Below, piece after piece: positions 9,875 through 20,105 of a DNA stretch of 64,000 nucleotides (position 1 is its first letter; every line of letters begins with the position of its first letter). The position numbers and the translations under genes are program-made. The notes beneath the pieces were generated by a model, which made no database searches, was not told the DNA's origin, and saw nothing but the letters and a program-made list of their open reading frames with translations. This DNA is from Macrococcus sp. DPC7161 (GTDB lineage Bacteria; Bacillota; Bacilli; Staphylococcales; Staphylococcaceae): the NCBI RefSeq assembly GCF_004117835.1, contig NZ_SDSC01000001.1:248001-312000 (forward strand). Direction: 5' to 3'.

Positions 9875-10498
9875 ATGAAGACAATTATTTTAAGAACGGT
9901 AGGTGTATTGCTTATCGCCGCGGCATTAGTGATGTTCTTTTGGCAAAATATTCGTGAGTATTTTACGGATATTGTTAACGATAAGATCATTGCTGCTTAC
10001 GAAAAGAAAGAAGATCCAAAAGTCAACGAAATTGAAAAGTGGATTACTAAAACTGAACCAGAAAAATTAAAATTAAAGAAAAACATGCTTGGATATTTAA
10101 AAATTCCGGCAGCTAAAATAAATGAACCATTATTAAAAGGACCTGCAACACAAATCAATTTGAAAAATGGTGTTTCTTTAGTTGAGCAAGGGGAAACTTT
10201 AAAAGAACAAAATATCTCGATTGCCGGACACCGAGTTGAAGGTGCGGGAATTCGCTTTAATTATTTAGATCGAGCAAAAATTGGTGATAAAGTACAAATT
10301 GTTACAAACGATGGTACTAAATCTTATAAAATATATAAAATATTCCAAGTAAAACCTACTGAAGTTGGTGTTTTGGATGAACACAAAGGAAAACCACAAG
10401 AATTAACTTTAATTACTTGTGATAGTTACAATCCTGAAACTTTATTGTTTGAAAAACGTATGATTGTAAAAGCAAAGATAATAAAAAAAGCATCATAA
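9875..10498 (+). CDS. srtA: Class A sortase (SrtA-type)
   Basis: A 207-residue membrane-anchored transpeptidase that cleaves LPXTG signals and joins surface proteins to lipid II. An N-terminal membrane anchor (residues ~5-23) precedes the sortase barrel. The catalytic residues are His119 in SIAGHR, Cys182 in TLITCDSYN and Arg195 in FEKRM. The GPAT segment (~89) and the VKPTEVGVLDE segment (~159) closely match S. aureus SrtA rather than class B, C or D enzymes. The ribosome site AGAGGTG precedes the ATG, 10 bases after the recG stop. The position between recG and fapR is unusual; no substrate gene is adjacent. Whether it is the sole housekeeping sortase cannot be told here. Confidence 0.9.
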   Translation: MKTIILRTVGVLLIAAALVMFFWQNIREYFTDIVNDKIIAAYEKKEDPKVNEIEKWITKTEPEKLKLKKNMLGYLKIPAAKINEPLLKGPATQINLKNGVSLVEQGETLKEQNISIAGHRVEGAGIRFNYLDRAKIGDKVQIVTNDGTKSYKIYKIFQVKPTEVGVLDEHKGKPQELTLITCDSYNPETLLFEKRMIVKAKIIKKAS

Positions 10499-10518
10499 AA
10501 TAGTATTACTAATCTTGA

Positions 10519-10553
10519 AGAGATTGGGACATATCTGTCTCAATCTCTTTTTT
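10519..10553 (+). terminator. Intrinsic terminator after srtA
   Basis: Thirteen-base stem with outer arms AGAGATTG / CAATCTCT (10519-10531 with 10536-10548), TATC loop, then a T-tract. The same outer arms recur in the terminator after sucD. Confidence 0.85.
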
Positions 10554-10558
10554 GTTGC

Positions 10559-10587
10559 TTGTAATACTAGGAATATGATACTATATA
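10559..10587 (+). promoter_or_regulatory. Probable promoter of the fapR-plsX-fabD-fabG operon
   Basis: TTGTAA at 10559-10564, a 17-base spacer and TATATA at 10582-10587. The predicted start point falls on the FapR operator immediately downstream. The -10 is not unique: TATACT at 10584 is an alternative. Confidence 0.45.
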
Positions 10588-10593
10588 CTAGTA

Positions 10594-10610
10594 TTAGCAC
10601 CAACTACTAA
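10594..10610 (+). promoter_or_regulatory. FapR operator
   Basis: The 17-base site TTAGCACCAACTACTAA is a near-palindrome matching the FapR consensus TTAGTA-N5-TACTAA at all but one of the 12 half-site positions (C for T in the left arm). It lies at the predicted transcription start of fapR, so bound FapR would block initiation and malonyl-CoA would relieve it. Confidence 0.75.
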
Positions 10611-10622
10611 AAGGGTAGGATT

Positions 10623-11198
10623 ATGATGAAAAAATTAACTAAAAATGAAAGACAACAAGCTTTATTAGATAAACTTAAAGAAGATCCATTTTTAACGGAC
10701 GAGGCGTTAAGTGCATATTTTAAAGTCAGCATTCAAACGATTCGATTGGATCGACTTGAAAAAAATATTCCTGAATTAAGAGAGCGTATAAAAGATGCTG
10801 CTGTCATGAAATTAGATGAAGTAAAGGCACTACCAATGGATGAAATTATTGGTGAAATTATCGACTTACAATTAGATAAAGTGGCAATTTCAATTTTGGA
10901 TATTACTGAAGATCATGTATTTGATCGTAATCACATCGCCAGAGGACATTTTTTATTTGCACAAGCCAATTCACTTTGCGTTGCAATCATGAATGATGAT
11001 TTTGCACTGACTGCCAAAAGTGAAGTGACATTTGTTAAACCAGTTAAACTTGGTGATAGAGTCATTACAAAAGCAGAATTAATATCAAAAGGTAATCACC
11101 GTGCATTGATTAATGTTATGAGTACTGTTAAACAAAAAATCGTATTTAAAGGAACTTTTGAAATGTTTTATCAAAGTGAGGATGAAAAAAATGGTTAA
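10623..11198 (+). CDS. fapR: Fatty acid and phospholipid biosynthesis repressor FapR
   Basis: FapR represses the fatty acid and phospholipid genes and is released from DNA by malonyl-CoA. The 191-residue protein has an N-terminal DeoR-like helix-turn-helix (residues ~20-45, [14 protein letters not shown]) and a C-terminal hot-dog effector domain with the conserved [17 protein letters not shown] near residue 103. The ATG at 10623 is followed directly by a second ATG at 10626; AAAAGGG at 10609-10615 suits the first. The gene ends by overlapping plsX (ATGGTTAA). A FapR operator overlaps its own promoter, so autorepression is expected. Confidence 0.94.
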   Translation: MMKKLTKNERQQALLDKLKEDPFLTDEALSAYFKVSIQTIRLDRLEKNIPELRERIKDAAVMKLDEVKALPMDEIIGEIIDLQLDKVAISILDITEDHVFDRNHIARGHFLFAQANSLCVAIMNDDFALTAKSEVTFVKPVKLGDRVITKAELISKGNHRALINVMSTVKQKIVFKGTFEMFYQSEDEKNG

Positions 11199-12174
11199 AA
11201 TAGCTGTAGATTTAATGGGTGGCGACGATGCCCCACAAATCGTGATAGAAGGTATTAAACAATTTACAAATGAATTTAAAGATGTTGAAATTTTGGTTTT
11301 TGGTGATGAAAAATATAATCAGTTTGATCAACCGAATGTTCATTTTCAACATTGTACTGAGCAAATAACGATGGAAGATGAACCTGTACGTTCAATTAGA
11401 AGGAAAAAAGATGCATCTATGGTTAAAATGGCTGAAGCTGTAAAAAATGGTGATGCGGATGCATGTGTTTCTGCTGGCAATACTGGTGCATTAATGAGTG
11501 CAGGATTATTTATTGTAGGACGCATTAAAGGTATCGAAAGACCAGCACTAGGTATTGTAATGCCTACAATAGATGATAAAGGTTTTTTATTATTAGATAT
11601 GGGTGCTAACGCTGATAGTAAGCCTGAGCATTTACATCAATATGCTTTAATGGGCAATATATATTCTAAGGCGATTCGTAACATTAGTAATCCTTCAATT
11701 GGTCTTATTAATATTGGGACAGAAGAGAAAAAAGGTAATGCATTAACGAAAGAGACCTATCAATTGCTATCATCTGACACAACATTAAACTTTGTTGGTA
11801 ATATTGAACCTAAAACATTATTAACAGAGTCAAGTGATGTTGTGATTTGTGATGGCTTTACAGGTAATATTGTCTTAAAAACTTTAGAAGGTACTGCAAA
11901 AAGTATTTTCAAAATGTTAAAAACGACTTTAACTGCCAATACTAAAAATAAAATTGCTGCTGGCATATTAAAGAAAGATTTATCAGGATTAAAAGATAAA
12001 ATGGATGCATCTGAATATGGTGGGGCAATGTTATTTGGTGTGAATGGTGTTGTGATTAAGGCACATGGTTCATCAGACAGTCGCGCATTTTATAATGCAT
12101 TAAAGCAAGCTAAAAAAATAGCAGAAGAAAGCGTTGTTGAAACATTAACAAAAGAGGTGTCTCATATTGAGTAA
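11191..12174 (+). CDS. plsX: Phosphate acyltransferase PlsX
   Basis: PlsX interconverts acyl-ACP and acyl-phosphate, linking fatty acid synthesis to the PlsY route of phosphatidic acid formation and, with FakA, letting exogenous fatty acids reach ACP. The 327-residue protein starts [16 protein letters not shown] and has [12 protein letters not shown] near residue 92 and [11 protein letters not shown] near residue 220, all typical of PlsX. The start at 11191 is preferred over the upstream in-frame ATG at 11158, because it fits the family N-terminus and has GAGGATG upstream. It overlaps fapR by 8 bases and fabD by 8 bases. Confidence 0.94.
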   Translation: MVKIAVDLMGGDDAPQIVIEGIKQFTNEFKDVEILVFGDEKYNQFDQPNVHFQHCTEQITMEDEPVRSIRRKKDASMVKMAEAVKNGDADACVSAGNTGALMSAGLFIVGRIKGIERPALGIVMPTIDDKGFLLLDMGANADSKPEHLHQYALMGNIYSKAIRNISNPSIGLINIGTEEKKGNALTKETYQLLSSDTTLNFVGNIEPKTLLTESSDVVICDGFTGNIVLKTLEGTAKSIFKMLKTTLTANTKNKIAAGILKKDLSGLKDKMDASEYGGAMLFGVNGVVIKAHGSSDSRAFYNALKQAKKIAEESVVETLTKEVSHIE

Positions 12175-13093
12175 AGTTTTAATGTTTCCTGGTCAAGGTG
12201 CCCAGTTTGTCGGCATGGCCAAGGACTTATATGAAGAAGAATCTTATCAAGCCCAGTTAAATAACCTCCAATCACAATTAAACCAAGAATTATTATCTTT
12301 AATGTTTGAAGGACCATTAGAAACATTGTCAGAAACAAAAAATACACAACCAGCCATTGTAATGCATGCATGTAGTATTTTAGAAAATCATTCTATTGAT
12401 GCTGATTTTGTTTTAGGTCATAGTTTAGGTGAATATATTGCATTAGTTGCAAGTGGTGTGATTTCATCAGAAGATGCTGTCAAAATTACTAGAAGACGTG
12501 GTGAATTGATGCAAAATGCATATCCTGTTGGTATCGGCGCAATGGCCGCTATTATGGGGACATCGCGTGAAACTATTGAAAAAGCATTAAAGCAAGTTTC
12601 TAATGATCAAATTCAGCTTGAAATTGCTAATATTAATGCACCAGGTCAAATTGTTGTTAGTGGCCATAAAGCAGCATTAGACCAGTTAATTGAACAAAAA
12701 AGTGCATTAAATATTAAAAAGATTATTCCTTTAAATGTGAGTGGCCCATTTCACTCTTCATTAATGAAAATTATCGCTGATGATTTTAGAACCTTTTTAG
12801 ATCAATTTTCATTCAATGAGCCTAATATGCCGGTTATTCAAAATGTATCAGCTTTGCCAAGTAATTCTGTAGAAAAAATTAAAGATTTATTAGTTAAACA
12901 GCTTTACGGTACTGTTGAATTTGAGGCTTCTATTGAATATTTACTTAATCAAGGAGCGACTACGTTTATTGAAATCGGACCTGGTAAAGTTTTAAATGGT
13001 TTAGTGAAAAAAATAGCGAAAGAAAATGGGAAATCGGTAGAAATACAAAGTGTTTCTTCGCTAGAGGAAATAAGGAGTGTTTTAAATGACTAA
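12167..13093 (+). CDS. fabD: Malonyl-CoA:ACP transacylase FabD
   Basis: Moves malonyl groups from CoA to acyl carrier protein for type II fatty acid synthesis. The 308-residue protein has [11 protein letters not shown] at the N-terminus, the nucleophile serine in GHSLGEY (~84), the RRGELMQ arginine (~112) and the catalytic histidine in GPFHSSLM (~196). The start codon is TTG at 12167, supported by AGAGGTG at 12153-12159; no ATG is available at the conserved N-terminus. It overlaps plsX and fabG by 8 bases each. Confidence 0.94.
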   Translation: MSKVLMFPGQGAQFVGMAKDLYEEESYQAQLNNLQSQLNQELLSLMFEGPLETLSETKNTQPAIVMHACSILENHSIDADFVLGHSLGEYIALVASGVISSEDAVKITRRRGELMQNAYPVGIGAMAAIMGTSRETIEKALKQVSNDQIQLEIANINAPGQIVVSGHKAALDQLIEQKSALNIKKIIPLNVSGPFHSSLMKIIADDFRTFLDQFSFNEPNMPVIQNVSALPSNSVEKIKDLLVKQLYGTVEFEASIEYLLNQGATTFIEIGPGKVLNGLVKKIAKENGKSVEIQSVSSLEEIRSVLND

Positions 13094-13823
13094 AATTGCT
13101 TTAGTAACTGGAGCATCAAGAGGTATTGGAAAAGCGATTGCTTTAAAACTTGCACAAGATGGTCATCATGTCGTAGTCAACTACTCAGGTAATGTTGAAA
13201 AAGCGAATGAAGTAGTAGAAGAAATAATAAAGATGGGACAACAAGCTATCGCTTTGCAATGTGATGTCAGTGACCATGAAGCAGTTAAATCAATGATTAA
13301 ACAAGTGATTGAACATTTTGGTGCAATTGATATTATTGTTAATAATGCAGGGATTACTAAAGATACATTGATGATGCGAATGAAACCAGAAGACTTTAAA
13401 TCTGTTATTGATACGAATTTATTAGGAGTATTTAACGTTGTACAGGCGTCAACGAGACAGTTATTAAAACAAAAATCTGGGAAAATCATTAATTTAAGTA
13501 GTATCGTCGGAAGTATTGGTAATGCAGGACAAGCTAATTATGTTGCAAGTAAAGCGGGTGTAGAAGGATTAACGAAGACGTTTGCAAGAGAACTTGCAAG
13601 TAGAGGAATTACAGTGAATGCTGTAGCACCTGGATTTATCGTATCAGATATGACAGATAAATTATCTGAAGATATAAAGTCTGGTATGTTAAGTCAAATC
13701 CCATTAAATCATTTCGGTGCACCTGAAGATATCGCAAATGTCGTTTCATTTTTAGCGAGTGAACAAGCAAACTATATAACAGGACAAACAATCCATGTAA
13801 ATGGTGGTATGTATATGCATTAA
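13086..13823 (+). CDS. fabG: 3-oxoacyl-ACP reductase FabG
   Basis: NADPH-dependent short-chain dehydrogenase that performs the first reduction of the fatty acid elongation cycle. The 245-residue protein has the cofactor motif [10 protein letters not shown] (~8), NNAG (~86), the catalytic serine in LSSIVGS (~139) and Tyr/Lys in YVASKAG (~152). The ribosome site AAGGAGTG lies inside fabD. It is the fourth gene of the FapR-controlled operon; acpP starts 40 bases downstream. Confidence 0.95.
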   Translation: MTKIALVTGASRGIGKAIALKLAQDGHHVVVNYSGNVEKANEVVEEIIKMGQQAIALQCDVSDHEAVKSMIKQVIEHFGAIDIIVNNAGITKDTLMMRMKPEDFKSVIDTNLLGVFNVVQASTRQLLKQKSGKIINLSSIVGSIGNAGQANYVASKAGVEGLTKTFARELASRGITVNAVAPGFIVSDMTDKLSEDIKSGMLSQIPLNHFGAPEDIANVVSFLASEQANYITGQTIHVNGGMYMH

Positions 13824-13863
13824 ATTGTACAATAAATATAAGTATTTTAAGGAGGTGAATATA

Positions 13864-14097
13864 ATGGAAAACTTCGACAAAGTAAAAGATATTATCGTTG
13901 ACCGTTTAGGTGTTGACGCTGATAAAGTGACAGCTGAAGCTTCTTTTAAAGATGATTTAGGTGCTGACTCTTTAGATATCGCTGAATTAGTAATGGAATT
14001 AGAAGACGAATTTGATATGGAAATTTCTGATGAAGATGCTGAAAAAATCAACACTGTTGGTGACGCAGTTAAGTATATCGAATCATTAAACAAATAA
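13864..14097 (+). CDS. acpP: Acyl carrier protein
   Basis: A 77-residue acidic carrier that holds growing acyl chains on a 4'-phosphopantetheine arm. The attachment serine is in [11 protein letters not shown] near residue 36. It starts [18 protein letters not shown]. The start at 13864 has an optimal AAGGAGGTGA site; the longer in-frame opening from 13801 lies within fabG and is not used. A terminator follows, so acpP ends the fatty acid operon. Confidence 0.97.
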   Translation: MENFDKVKDIIVDRLGVDADKVTAEASFKDDLGADSLDIAELVMELEDEFDMEISDEDAEKINTVGDAVKYIESLNK

Positions 14098-14111
14098 TTG
14101 TCTTATCATTT

Positions 14112-14142
14112 TTAGAAGTAGGTTTAACCTGCTTCTTTTTTT
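14112..14142 (+). terminator. Intrinsic terminator after acpP
   Basis: Stem AGAAGTAGGTT / AACCTGCTTCT with one mismatch (14114-14124 with 14126-14136) followed by a T-tract. Confidence 0.8.
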
Positions 14143-14221
14143 ATATGTTCGATATAGATTTTACTTTTGTTTACTATGGAATTAACGTAAAATAAAGAGA
14201 TGGATATATGGAGGTGAAATA

Positions 14222-14944
14222 ATGACGAGACATGAACAAATTATTAATAAATATCAAATAAAATTAAATGAAAAATTGGCAGCGTTAAACATTCAACCAA
14301 ATCAAACAGCAATATATATTCAAGCGTTTTCTCATTCAAGTTTTATCAATGATTTTAAACTTGAAAAAGGCACTGATAATGAACGTTTAGAGTTTCTTGG
14401 AGATGCGGTGTTAGAATTGGTGGTATCACAATATTTATATCGTAATTATCCTGATTTGCCTGAAGGGAAATTAACGAAATTACGTGCATCAATTGTATGT
14501 GAGCCTTCACTTGTGACATTTGCTCAATTGTTAAATTTCGATCAAATGATTTTACTTGGTCGTGGGGAAGAGAAAACAGGGGGTCGAAAAAGACCGTCTT
14601 TAATCGCTGACGTTTTTGAAGCATTTGTTGGTGCGCTTTATTTAGATCAAGGTATGGATGCCATTCATGCTTTTTTTAATCAATTTATTTTTCCAAATAT
14701 CACGAATGAAGTGTTAGAAGGTATTTTGGACTATAAAACACATTTACAAGAATTGATTCATAAAGAAAGTAAAGTACAAGTCGATTACATTTTGATCGAC
14801 GAATCTGGTCCAGCTCATTTTAAATCATTTACATCACAAGTAAAAATCGGAGATGAAATTTGTGGTGAAGGGACTGGTCGTACTAAAAAAGAGTCAGAGC
14901 AAAGTGCGGCCAAAAATGCATTAAAACTTTTATTAGGGGAGTAA
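14222..14944 (+). CDS. rnc: Ribonuclease III
   Basis: Double-strand-specific endoribonuclease for rRNA processing and antisense-RNA turnover. The 240-residue protein has the RNase III signature ERLEFLGDAVLELVV near residue 56, the second metal-ligand region DVFEAFVGALYLDQG near residue 129, and a C-terminal double-stranded-RNA-binding domain (~165-238) ending in the GRTKKESEQSAAKNAL helix. The ribosome site GGAGGTGA precedes the ATG. The smc start follows after one base. Confidence 0.96.
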   Translation: MTRHEQIINKYQIKLNEKLAALNIQPNQTAIYIQAFSHSSFINDFKLEKGTDNERLEFLGDAVLELVVSQYLYRNYPDLPEGKLTKLRASIVCEPSLVTFAQLLNFDQMILLGRGEEKTGGRKRPSLIADVFEAFVGALYLDQGMDAIHAFFNQFIFPNITNEVLEGILDYKTHLQELIHKESKVQVDYILIDESGPAHFKSFTSQVKIGDEICGEGTGRTKKESEQSAAKNALKLLLGE

Positions 14945-14945
14945 T

Positions 14946-17900
14946 ATGGTTTATTTAAAATTAGTAGAAGCGAAAGGATTTAAATCTTTTGCAGATAAAA
15001 CAATCGTAAAATTTGATACTGGTGTTACAGCGATTGTTGGACCTAATGGCTCTGGTAAAAGTAATATTACTGATGCAATTAAATGGGTATTAGGAGAACA
15101 ATCAGCTAAAAGTTTGCGTGGATCGAAAATGGAAGATGTTATTTTCTCTGGTGCAAAAAATAAAGAGTCGATGAATTTTTGTGAAGTTGCACTGGTATTA
15201 GATAATTCCGCTAAAAAATTGCAATTAGACCATGAAACGATTGAAATTAAACGTAAACTTTATCGTTCAGGTGATAGTGAGTTTTATATTAATCAACAAA
15301 AAGTTAGGCTAAAAGACATTACAGAACTATTTTTAGATTCTGGATTAGGTAAGGATGCATTTAGTATTATCTCTCAAGGTAAAGTTGATGAGATATTAAA
15401 TGCAAAGCCTGAAGATAGACGACATTTGATAGAAGAAGCAGCAGGAGTTTTAAAGTATAAAAAAAGAAAAAAAGAAACAGTTGAACGATTAGACGAAACG
15501 ATGAGTAATTTAAATCGTGTGCACGATATAATATACGATTTAAAAGGTCGTCTGGAACCATTAGAAATTGAAGCAAGTATTGCAAAAGAGTACTTATCAT
15601 TGGTAGAAGAAATGAAAGATGCCGATATACAAGTAACTGCACATGAGATTGAAGTAGGTTCAAAGCGATTTGAAACCATTCAGTCTGAAATTCAATCATT
15701 TACGGAACTTGCTCATATAAAAAAAGATAAAGCAACGGTTGTGGATTCAAAAGTGAGTCAATTAAAGACATCTCGAAACGAAACATCTTTAGCTTTAGAA
15801 GAAGCTCAACAACAATTTTTGAATTTAACAGAACAAATGGAGAGAAAAACAGGTGAAATCAATGTAAAAAAGGAAAGATTGAATCACATGTTAACTTCTA
15901 ATGAAGCGTCAAAGTCTCAAATTGATAAATTAAATCGTCAATATAATGCATTGAATGAAACACATCAAACATTATTGTCACAATATGAGGCACTCAATAG
16001 CAATTTAAAGTCTCTAAAACAGCAATTAAAAATGTTAAACCAGCCATCTGAGCATTCCGAAGCATCAATTGTAGAAGCAATAGAGCAAACAAGAAATGAA
16101 TATTTTGATATTTATGGCCAAAAGACAGCTTTATTAAATGAAATTAAAACTTTGGAATGGCAGATTGAACAATTCGAAAAAGAAGCGGCCAATAAGCGTG
16201 AACATCAAGCAGATATTAGTCAAAATTTTAAAGAAAAACAAATTGAATTTGATCAATTGAATCATGAAATTGAATCAATCACAAAAAAACAAGACACTAA
16301 ACGAGCGGAATATAAATATTTACTTCAAAATGCAGATCAATTAAAGCAACAATATAAAACAACTGAAGAAAAGTATTATCAAGCTTTGAAGTTTATAGAA
16401 CAATTAAAGTTGAAGCAAAATCGACTTGAACAGGTTCAAAATGAATTTCAAGGTTATTACACAGGTGTACGTAATCTATTAAAAGAAAAACACCAATTAA
16501 AAGGCATTCATAATGCTGTTTTAGAATTAATTCATATTGATACGAAGTATGCCGAAAGTTTAGAAGTAGCTTTAGGTGGCAGTTTACAGCATATCGTTGT
16601 AGATGATGAAGTCAGTGGTAGAAATGCGATTCGTTTTTTAAATGAAAAGAAATTAGGACGTGCAACATTTTTACCTTTAACCGTTATCAAGCCAAGAAAG
16701 TTACCAATAGAAGTTTTAGAAAAAATAAAAAATCATCCGGGTTATATTGATGTTTTAGCACAATTAATTCAATCTAGTGACACTTACCGTTCGATCGTTG
16801 AAAATTTAGCAGGTACGACGATTATTTGTAATACACTTAAAGATGCTAATGAAATTGCCAGATTAATTCAATATAAATATCGTATCGTGACGTTAGATGG
16901 TAATATTGTTAATCCTGGTGGTTCAATGAGTGGTGGTAGTAAAGTTAAAGGTTCTAATCTTCTAAAACAACGTGAAGAACTTCAAGATGTAGTGAAGAAA
17001 CTTTCAACTTTTGAAAAACAAACGCAATCAATTGAATCAGAGCTTCAAACATTAAAACAAGATTTAACCGAAACAGAATTCCAATTAAGTCAATCACAAC
17101 GTGAAGGTGAATCATATAGAGATCAAATTTATGATTTGAATCAACAACTAAGCAAAGTAGAACTAGAATTAAATCAAATGAAGCAACAAAATGCATCATT
17201 TGCCCAGTTTGAGCAAGAGAAGGCATTGCATTTTGAAAATCAACAAACATTAAATAAATTGAATTCAAAAGTCAGTACATTTGATAATCAATTGAGTGAA
17301 TGTGATGAACGCATTGTAGCACTGACAGAACAACAAAAAATGAGTCAAGTAGCTGAAAAAGATTTAAACAATCAAAAATATCAATTGAATAATGAAATCA
17401 ATATTCTTAATGAGCGTTTACAACATTTAAACCAACAAAAATCATCCCAACAAAATCGTTTACAAGAAATTAAAGATGAAATTCAAATGATTCAATCTGA
17501 AGATAAAGTACAATTAGTAGATAATTTAAAAGAAACAATAGCTTCTGAGTCTAAAGAAGTTGTAACATTAACTGAAGAAAAGGCTGTGTTAGAAGAGACT
17601 ATTCTATCTAATAAATCGACACTAGCTCAACTGCAAAATGATATTGAAGAAAAAGAAAAACAATATAATGAACTGATGAGACAAATGACGAATATTGAAA
17701 CGGGTATTGGTGAGTTAAAGTCAGAATACAGTAAATTAGATGTACAACTGGAAAATAAAATGACTCATTTGAGTGAAACATATCAACATACGTTTGAATC
17801 AGCATTACAATATATTCAAAATGAGTTAAAAGTAATAGATTTATCTAATATTGATTTTAAACACTTAAAACAACGTGTTAAGTTAACAAGACTTGCGATT

Positions 17901-18533
17901 GATGAATTAGGTAATGTCAATTTAAATGCCATTGATCAATTTAAAGAAGTGCAAGAACGTTTTGAATTTTTATCTAGTCAAGAAACGGACTTATTATCGG
18001 CGAAGGCAAACTTAGAAGCGATTATTAAAGAAATGGATGAAACCGTTACTGAAAAATTTATGAACACATTTAACCAAGTTTCTGAGACGTTTAAAACGAT
18101 CTTCAAATCGCTATTTGGTGGCGGACATGGTGAAATTGTTTTGAATTCAAATGATTATTTAAATGCTGGTATTGATATATTTGTAGAACCTCCAGGTAAG
18201 AAAAGACAAAATCTCTCATTACTATCAGGTGGTGAACGTGCATTAACGGCAATCGTATTATTATTCTCAATATTAAAAGCAAGAAGTGCACCGTTTGTTA
18301 TTTTAGATGAGGTGGAAGCAGCACTGGATGAAGCAAATGTATTACGATTTGCGAAGTATTTAAATACATTAAAGCAAGACACACAATTTATTGTTATTAC
18401 GCATCGTAAAGGAACGATGGAGCAAAGTGATCGTTTGTATGGTGTAACAATGCAAAATAGTGGTATTTCAAAACTATTAAGCGTGAATTTAAAAGAATTG
18501 AATGATGAAAAAGTAAAGGAGCTGACAGAATGA
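14946..18533 (+). CDS. smc: Chromosome segregation protein SMC
   Basis: Structural maintenance of chromosomes ATPase that, with ScpA and ScpB, loads at the origin and organises the chromosome. The 1195-residue protein has Walker A GPNGSGKSN (~33) in the N-terminal head, a long coiled coil (~170-500), the hinge (~515-670, with the glycine-rich GGSMSGGSK), a return coiled coil (~680-1020), then the signature LSGGERALTA (~1094) and Walker B FVILDEVEAALDEAN (~1118). The ribosome site AGGGGAG spans the rnc stop. The stop overlaps ftsY as ATGA. rnc-smc-ftsY order is standard for Bacillales. Confidence 0.96.
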   Translation: MVYLKLVEAKGFKSFADKTIVKFDTGVTAIVGPNGSGKSNITDAIKWVLGEQSAKSLRGSKMEDVIFSGAKNKESMNFCEVALVLDNSAKKLQLDHETIEIKRKLYRSGDSEFYINQQKVRLKDITELFLDSGLGKDAFSIISQGKVDEILNAKPEDRRHLIEEAAGVLKYKKRKKETVERLDETMSNLNRVHDIIYDLKGRLEPLEIEASIAKEYLSLVEEMKDADIQVTAHEIEVGSKRFETIQSEIQSFTELAHIKKDKATVVDSKVSQLKTSRNETSLALEEAQQQFLNLTEQMERKTGEINVKKERLNHMLTSNEASKSQIDKLNRQYNALNETHQTLLSQYEALNSNLKSLKQQLKMLNQPSEHSEASIVEAIEQTRNEYFDIYGQKTALLNEIKTLEWQIEQFEKEAANKREHQADISQNFKEKQIEFDQLNHEIESITKKQDTKRAEYKYLLQNADQLKQQYKTTEEKYYQALKFIEQLKLKQNRLEQVQNEFQGYYTGVRNLLKEKHQLKGIHNAVLELIHIDTKYAESLEVALGGSLQHIVVDDEVSGRNAIRFLNEKKLGRATFLPLTVIKPRKLPIEVLEKIKNHPGYIDVLAQLIQSSDTYRSIVENLAGTTIICNTLKDANEIARLIQYKYRIVTLDGNIVNPGGSMSGGSKVKGSNLLKQREELQDVVKKLSTFEKQTQSIESELQTLKQDLTETEFQLSQSQREGESYRDQIYDLNQQLSKVELELNQMKQQNASFAQFEQEKALHFENQQTLNKLNSKVSTFDNQLSECDERIVALTEQQKMSQVAEKDLNNQKYQLNNEINILNERLQHLNQQKSSQQNRLQEIKDEIQMIQSEDKVQLVDNLKETIASESKEVVTLTEEKAVLEETILSNKSTLAQLQNDIEEKEKQYNELMRQMTNIETGIGELKSEYSKLDVQLENKMTHLSETYQHTFESALQYIQNELKVIDLSNIDFKHLKQRVKLTRLAIDELGNVNLNAIDQFKEVQERFEFLSSQETDLLSAKANLEAIIKEMDETVTEKFMNTFNQVSETFKTIFKSLFGGGHGEIVLNSNDYLNAGIDIFVEPPGKKRQNLSLLSGGERALTAIVLLFSILKARSAPFVILDEVEAALDEANVLRFAKYLNTLKQDTQFIVITHRKGTMEQSDRLYGVTMQNSGISKLLSVNLKELNDEKVKELTE

Positions 18534-19741
18534 GCTTTTTTAAGAAATTAAGAAATCGTTTTAGTCAAAAAGAAGAAAACTTTGAACCTTTAAATGAGGA
18601 TTTAAACGAATTAAAAAGTGAGCCAGATCAATCGGAAGTCGTTAAACCTGAAGTAAAGCCAGCAGCACAACCTGCAAAAAAACAAAATGATTGGTCTTTT
18701 GATTTTGATGATGATGATTTAATGTCTATCGAAGAATTTGAGGCATTAGAAGCACAGCAAATTGGTGCTAAATTCCGTGATGGATTAGAAAAATCACGCG
18801 AGAATTTCCAAAATCGATTAAATGATTTGTTAGCAACATACAGAAAAGTTGATGAAGATTTCTTTGAAGCTTTAGAAGAAATGTTAATTCAAGCTGACGT
18901 TGGATTTAATACAGTGATGGATTTAGTGGAATCATTACGTATGGAAGCAAAACGTCAAAACATTACTGAAACGAGTGATTTAAGAGAAGTAATCGTTGAA
19001 AAAATTGTTGAAATATATGAACAAGAAGATGATAAACTTCAAGAAATGAATATTCAAGAAGGTGAATTAACGGTTATCTTAATGGTAGGTGTCAACGGTG
19101 TAGGTAAAACTACAACGATAGGTAAACTTGCGCACCGTTACAAAGCGCAAGGTAAAACTGTAATGCTTGCCGCGGGTGATACTTTCCGTGCTGGTGCGAT
19201 TGATCAATTACAAGTTTGGGGAGACCGTGTTGGTGTAGAAGTGATCAAACAAAAAGAAGGATCTGATCCAGCAGCTGTAATGTACGATGCAGTCAATGCT
19301 GCTAAAAATAAAGGTGTTGATATTTTAATTTGTGATACAGCTGGACGTTTACAAAATAAAGCAAACTTAATGAACGAATTAGAAAAAGTTAAAAAAGTTT
19401 TATCTAAAGCGATTCCGAATGCACCACATGAAGTATTACTTGCTTTAGATGCAACAACAGGTCAAAATGCATTAGTCCAAGCAAAAGCATTTAAAGAAGT
19501 GACAGATGTAACTGGTATTGTATTAACAAAATTAGATGGTACTGCAAAAGGTGGTATCGTATTAGCAATTAGAAACGAATTACATATACCTGTAAAGTTT
19601 GTTGGTCTTGGTGAAAAATTAGACGATTTACAACCGTTCGATGCAGAAAGTTACGTATACGGATTATTTGCTGACATGATTGAGTCTTCAGAACAAGTAG
19701 AAACTCCTGAAGTGGATGAGAGTGAACAAAAAGATGCGTAA
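18530..19741 (+). CDS. ftsY: Signal recognition particle receptor FtsY
   Basis: SRP receptor GTPase that delivers ribosome-nascent chain-SRP complexes to the Sec translocon. The 403-residue protein has an acidic N-terminal A domain (~15-80, rich in Glu and Asp), an N domain, and a G domain with GVNGVGKTT (~187), DTAGRLQNK (~269) and [10 protein letters not shown] (~332). The ATG overlaps the smc stop (ATGA), and AAGGAG lies upstream. Its 3' end overlaps ylxM by 8 bases. Confidence 0.96.
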   Translation: MSFFKKLRNRFSQKEENFEPLNEDLNELKSEPDQSEVVKPEVKPAAQPAKKQNDWSFDFDDDDLMSIEEFEALEAQQIGAKFRDGLEKSRENFQNRLNDLLATYRKVDEDFFEALEEMLIQADVGFNTVMDLVESLRMEAKRQNITETSDLREVIVEKIVEIYEQEDDKLQEMNIQEGELTVILMVGVNGVGKTTTIGKLAHRYKAQGKTVMLAAGDTFRAGAIDQLQVWGDRVGVEVIKQKEGSDPAAVMYDAVNAAKNKGVDILICDTAGRLQNKANLMNELEKVKKVLSKAIPNAPHEVLLALDATTGQNALVQAKAFKEVTDVTGIVLTKLDGTAKGGIVLAIRNELHIPVKFVGLGEKLDDLQPFDAESYVYGLFADMIESSEQVETPEVDESEQKDA

Positions 19742-20096
19742 TGGTCATGAACTTGATAAAACAATGAGAATGAATTACTTATTTGACTTTTATCAATGTC
19801 TTTTAACAGATAAACAAAAAAATTATTTAGAACGTTATTACCTTTTAGATGAAAGTTTATCTGAAATTGCAGAATCAAAAGATGTGTCAAGACAAGCTGT
19901 GTATGATAATATTAAACGAACTGATGAATTGTTAGAGGACTATGAAAGTAAGTTAAAGTTGTTTCAAAATTTTGAACAACGTCAACAAATTATGAATCAA
20001 CTAAAGCAGCAAGTGAATGCTTTGGAAACAACGATACACCCGAGTATTATTGACAATTTTAATCAATTAATTGAATCTCTGGAAAGTATCGAATAG
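19734..20096 (+). CDS. ylxM: SRP-associated helix-turn-helix protein YlxM
   Basis: UPF0122 family protein encoded with ffh in Firmicutes; in streptococci YlxM binds SRP components and modulates their GTPase activity. The 120-residue protein has the conserved [20 protein letters not shown] near residue 12 and a sigma-70 region 4-like helix-turn-helix, [20 protein letters not shown], near residue 40. I chose the ATG at 19734 because the ftsY tail then carries GAGAGTG about 9 bases upstream; an ATG at 19716 is possible but has no ribosome site. It lies between the two SRP GTPases. Confidence 0.88.
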   Translation: MRNGHELDKTMRMNYLFDFYQCLLTDKQKNYLERYYLLDESLSEIAESKDVSRQAVYDNIKRTDELLEDYESKLKLFQNFEQRQQIMNQLKQQVNALETTIHPSIIDNFNQLIESLESIE

Positions 20097-20105
20097 GAGG
20101 ATATT

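Noticed and set aside
13752-14093. Serine-rich minus-strand reading frame over acpP
   Set aside because: It is the complement of the Asp/Glu-rich acpP gene, with no ribosome site and no recognisable protein.
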